Source: an uncultured Faecalibacterium sp.
GTDB taxonomy: Bacteria > Bacillota > Clostridia > Oscillospirales > Ruminococcaceae
DNA length: 64,000 nucleotides
Direction: 5' to 3'
Assembly (NCBI GenBank): GCA_934533135.1
Contig: CAKTBG010000011.1
Location: 6,351 to 70,350 of the forward strand
Shown here: positions 62,162-64,000 of the stretch, piece after piece
Numbering within the stretch: position 1 is the first letter of the stretch
Layout of the letters: every line of letters starts with the position of its first letter
Notes under the pieces: model-generated
Database searches by the model: none
What the model saw: only the letters and a program-made list of their open reading frames with translations
What the model was told of the DNA's origin: nothing
Position numbers and translations under genes: made by a program

Positions 62162-62791
62162 ATGGCAAAACTATATTTCCGTTACGGCGCGATGAACAGC
62201 GGCAAGAGCACCGCCCTGATGCAGGTCGCACACAACTACGAAGAACAGGGGATGCGGGTGCTGATCCTGAAGCCGCAGGTCGATACCAAAGGCGGCGGCG
62301 AACTGGTCAGCCGCTTGGGGGTCCGGCGCAAGGCCGACCTGCTGATCCCGCCTGCACTGGATGTGTTCGAGGCCGTCCGCGCCGCCAACGCGGTGGGGCA
62401 GCCGCTGGCCTGCGTCCTCTGCGACGAAAGCCAGTTCTTTACCCCGGAGCAGGCCGAGCAGCTGTTCATGGTCACCGTCGATCTGAACATCCCGGTCATC
62501 TGCTACGGCCTGCGGGCCGATTTCTCCCTCAAGGGCTTCCCCGGCTCCACCCGCCTGCTGGAGCTGGCGCACACCATCGAGGAGATGAAAACGATCTGCA
62601 CCTGCGGCCGCAAGGCCATCTGCAACTGCCGCAAGGTCAATGGCGAATTCGTCTTTGAGGGCGAGCAGGTCGCCATTGACCTCGAAAACGATGTGCAGTA
62701 CGTCAGTATGTGCCCGCAGTGCTATTTCCGGGCAAAGCGGGCGTTTTACGCAAAGCGGAACGCCGCCCAGCCCCCTCTTTCGGCCCAATAA
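62162..62791 (+). CDS. tdk: thymidine kinase
   Basis: A 209-residue type II thymidine kinase that phosphorylates thymidine with ATP for salvage. The P-loop is in FRYGAMNSGKSTALMQ, the catalytic Glu in VLCDESQFFTPEQ, and the lasso/substrate region in CYGLRADFSLKGFPGSTRLL. The zinc cysteines are in ICTCGRKAICNCR and CPQCYF. Length is normal. It lies 32 bp after rex with a GGAG site and ends at a strong terminator. Pyrimidine salvage here complements the de novo genes at the left end. Confidence 0.95.
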   Translation: MAKLYFRYGAMNSGKSTALMQVAHNYEEQGMRVLILKPQVDTKGGGELVSRLGVRRKADLLIPPALDVFEAVRAANAVGQPLACVLCDESQFFTPEQAEQLFMVTVDLNIPVICYGLRADFSLKGFPGSTRLLELAHTIEEMKTICTCGRKAICNCRKVNGEFVFEGEQVAIDLENDVQYVSMCPQCYFRAKRAFYAKRNAAQPPLSAQ

Positions 62792-62807
62792 CACTCTACC
62801 GCCTCAA

Positions 62808-62831
62808 CCGCTCCTTCGGGAGCGTTTTTTT
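62808..62831 (+). terminator. intrinsic terminator of rex-tdk
   Basis: CGCTCC-TTCG-GGAGCG followed by seven T residues. Confidence 0.92.
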
Positions 62832-62866
62832 GTGCCGTCGGGTCTTTCCGGGCGGGTCGGGCAGGT

Positions 62867-62940
62867 ATTGATATATCAATCCAGATCCAAAAGGGTCATT
62901 TCGAGCGTATTTTGCTCTATTGATATATCAGTTTATCTTC
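62867..62940. promoter_or_regulatory. twin TGATATATCA palindromes
   Basis: TATTGATATATCA occurs twice, exactly 60 bp apart (starts near 62867 and 62927); its core TGATATATCA is a perfect palindrome. Candidate operators in the 500-bp gap before the sugar transporter gene. Confidence 0.5.
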
Positions 62941-62966
62941 CAAAGTTTCTGTTATCGCATTTTTTA

Positions 62967-62976
62967 TTGTATACAA
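62967..62976. promoter_or_regulatory. TTGTATACAA palindrome, distal copy
   Basis: A perfect 10-bp palindrome of the kind bound by GntR-family regulators, followed by CG as in the proximal copy. Confidence 0.5.
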
Positions 62977-63201
62977 CGTGTCTGCATTTGTTCTGTATTG
63001 GTAACGAATTTGTTACAAAATGGGTGTTCCAGCCCAATTCGACCCCTATTTTTCTATGCAAAGTGTTGAAGTATACAAGTTGCACAGTTTTTTGGCTCAA
63101 GTTTATTCATTATGGCAATGACGTCAAAACATTCCGAAGCAGTATGACAAAATTTGTACGTTTTTTGTCTCGCAGACTTCAATTTTCATCTTTCTTTTTC
63201 G

Positions 63202-63231
63202 TTGGGGTTTTGTTATCATAATTGTATACAA
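63202..63231 (+). promoter_or_regulatory. candidate promoter with overlapping TTGTATACAA operator
   Basis: TTGGGG (63202-63207), 17-bp spacer, TATACA (63225-63230), the last inside a second TTGTATACAA palindrome (63222-63231). A TATCAT at 63214-63219 is an alternative -10. Repression by a protein on the palindrome would block initiation. Confidence 0.5.
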
Positions 63232-63294
63232 CGAGTCCTGTGCAGAAGGGCTCGTTCGCACGATGTGTTTTCTATATTAGGAGGAGAACAAAAA

Positions 63295-64000
63295 TGAGCA
63301 AGGCAATTTCTCGTCGCAACTTCCTGAAGGCTACCGGCGTTGTCGGTGCTGCTGGTCTGCTGGCCGCCTGCGGCGGCAGCAACGGTGCTGCTTCCAGCTC
63401 CGCAGCTGCTTCCTCTGCAGCTGCGTCCGTCGCTGGCCCTTCCACCGATCCCGTCACCCTGACCATGAGCTGGTGGGGCGGTGAGTCCCGTCACAACGCT
63501 TATCAGGAAGCCATCAAGGAGTTCCAGACCGAGCACAGCAACATCACCGTCAACCCCACCTTCGCTGCATGGTCCGGCTGGGAGGACACCATGTCCACCA
63601 AGTTTGCAGGCGGCGTTGCTGAGGATGTCTGCCAGATCAACTGGAACTGGCTGTACAACTACTCTGCAAATGCACAGACCTTCCTCGACCTGAACAGCGT
63701 TTCCGATTATCTGGATCTGACCCAGTGGGATGACGCAAAGCTGACCGCCTGCAACGTGGCCAACTCCCAGCAGTGCGTGCCTGTCTCCATGACCGGCCGT
63801 ATCTTCTTCTGGAACATGACCACCTTCAACAAGGCTGGCATCACTGAGTGCCCCAAGACTCTGGACGACCTGATGAACGCTGGCAAGACCTTCCAGGAGA
63901 AGCTGGGCGATGACTACTATCCCCTGCACCTGGGCGCATACGACCGTATGATCCTGATGGTCTTCTACCTCGAGTCCAAGTACGGCAAGGACTGGGCAGA
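63295..64000 (+). CDS. sugar ABC transporter substrate-binding lipoprotein, N-terminal part (cut by window edge)
   Basis: The first 235 codons of an extracytoplasmic solute-binding protein of the carbohydrate (family 1, MalE/UgpB-like) type. The signal combines twin arginines (ISRRNFLKATG) with a lipobox (LLAACGG), then a Ser/Ala tether. The mature part starts VTLTMSWWGGESRHNAYQEA and has VAEDVCQINWNWLYNYSANA and TGRIFFWNMTTFNKAG, typical of oligosaccharide binders. The start follows AGGAGGAG. Permease genes would be expected to the right. The upstream region is rich in candidate operators. Confidence 0.9.

Overview
The window looks like chromosome of a Gram-positive gut anaerobe of the Oscillospiraceae, most probably Faecalibacterium or a close relative. 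This rests on GC-rich coding with AT-rich promoters, AGGAGG-type ribosome binding sites, clostridial gene families (PyrK/PyrD type 1B, DUF3842, HAAS/PadR, FolT, Rex, split MetH) and many GC-rich palindromic intergenic repeats. No rRNA, tRNA, CRISPR array, prophage or insertion sequence was seen. Most of it is core housekeeping and transport, with one restriction-modification pair as the clearest accessory module.

Layout. 1-6877 (minus) holds pyrimidine synthesis: pyrC-pyrF-pyrK-pyrD, then a second promoter and pyrE-carA-carB, with carB cut by the window edge. In front of pyrC lie a promoter, a 29-codon leader peptide and an intrinsic terminator whose stem begins in the leader stop codon, a UTP-attenuation layout. 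7.4-8.0 kb is cysE. 8.3-12.5 kb is a large leucine-rich-repeat surface protein. 12.9-17.5 kb (minus) has DUF3842, an M20 dipeptidase, a small membrane protein, exonuclease III and a MATE exporter. 18.1-20.15 kb is a THF-riboswitch-controlled folT-folC operon. 20.5-27.8 kb has an M3 oligopeptidase, MscL with a zinc ribbon, a Tat-exported alkaline phosphatase, a PadR/HAAS pair and a dicarboxylate/amino-acid symporter.

28.1-30.75 kb encodes a GGDEF-REC-HD-GYP protein and a small HPt protein. 31.2-32.6 kb is a purine permease. 33.2-37.0 kb is an mglBAC-type galactose ABC importer. 37.5-40.8 kb has a second MATE exporter, a PfkB sugar kinase lacking its catalytic C-terminus, and a membrane metalloprotease. 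41.0-47.6 kb is a TRAP importer (dctPQM) with an upstream histidine kinase, AraC-type response regulator and second TRAP binding protein. 47.8-48.3 kb is a YcxB-like protein. 48.4-48.7 kb may be a structured RNA gene. 48.8-50.8 kb is a HaeII-like endonuclease with a cytosine-5 methylase. 51-54 kb is methionine synthase with its reactivation domain on a separate overlapping gene. 54.1-61.2 kb (minus) has TepA, FtsK/SpoIIIE, a YgiQ radical SAM protein and a ComEC-like lipoprotein hydrolase. 61.5-62.8 kb is rex-tdk. At the right edge a sugar ABC binding protein begins behind an operator-rich region.

The recurrent non-coding theme is a repeat family at nine loci. Each unit has a conserved hairpin and a second hairpin whose sequence changes between copies while staying paired, and several copies abut the stop codon of a neighbouring gene. 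No unmistakably new system was found; the best leads are the pyr leader attenuator, this repeat family and the candidate RNA near 48.5 kb.
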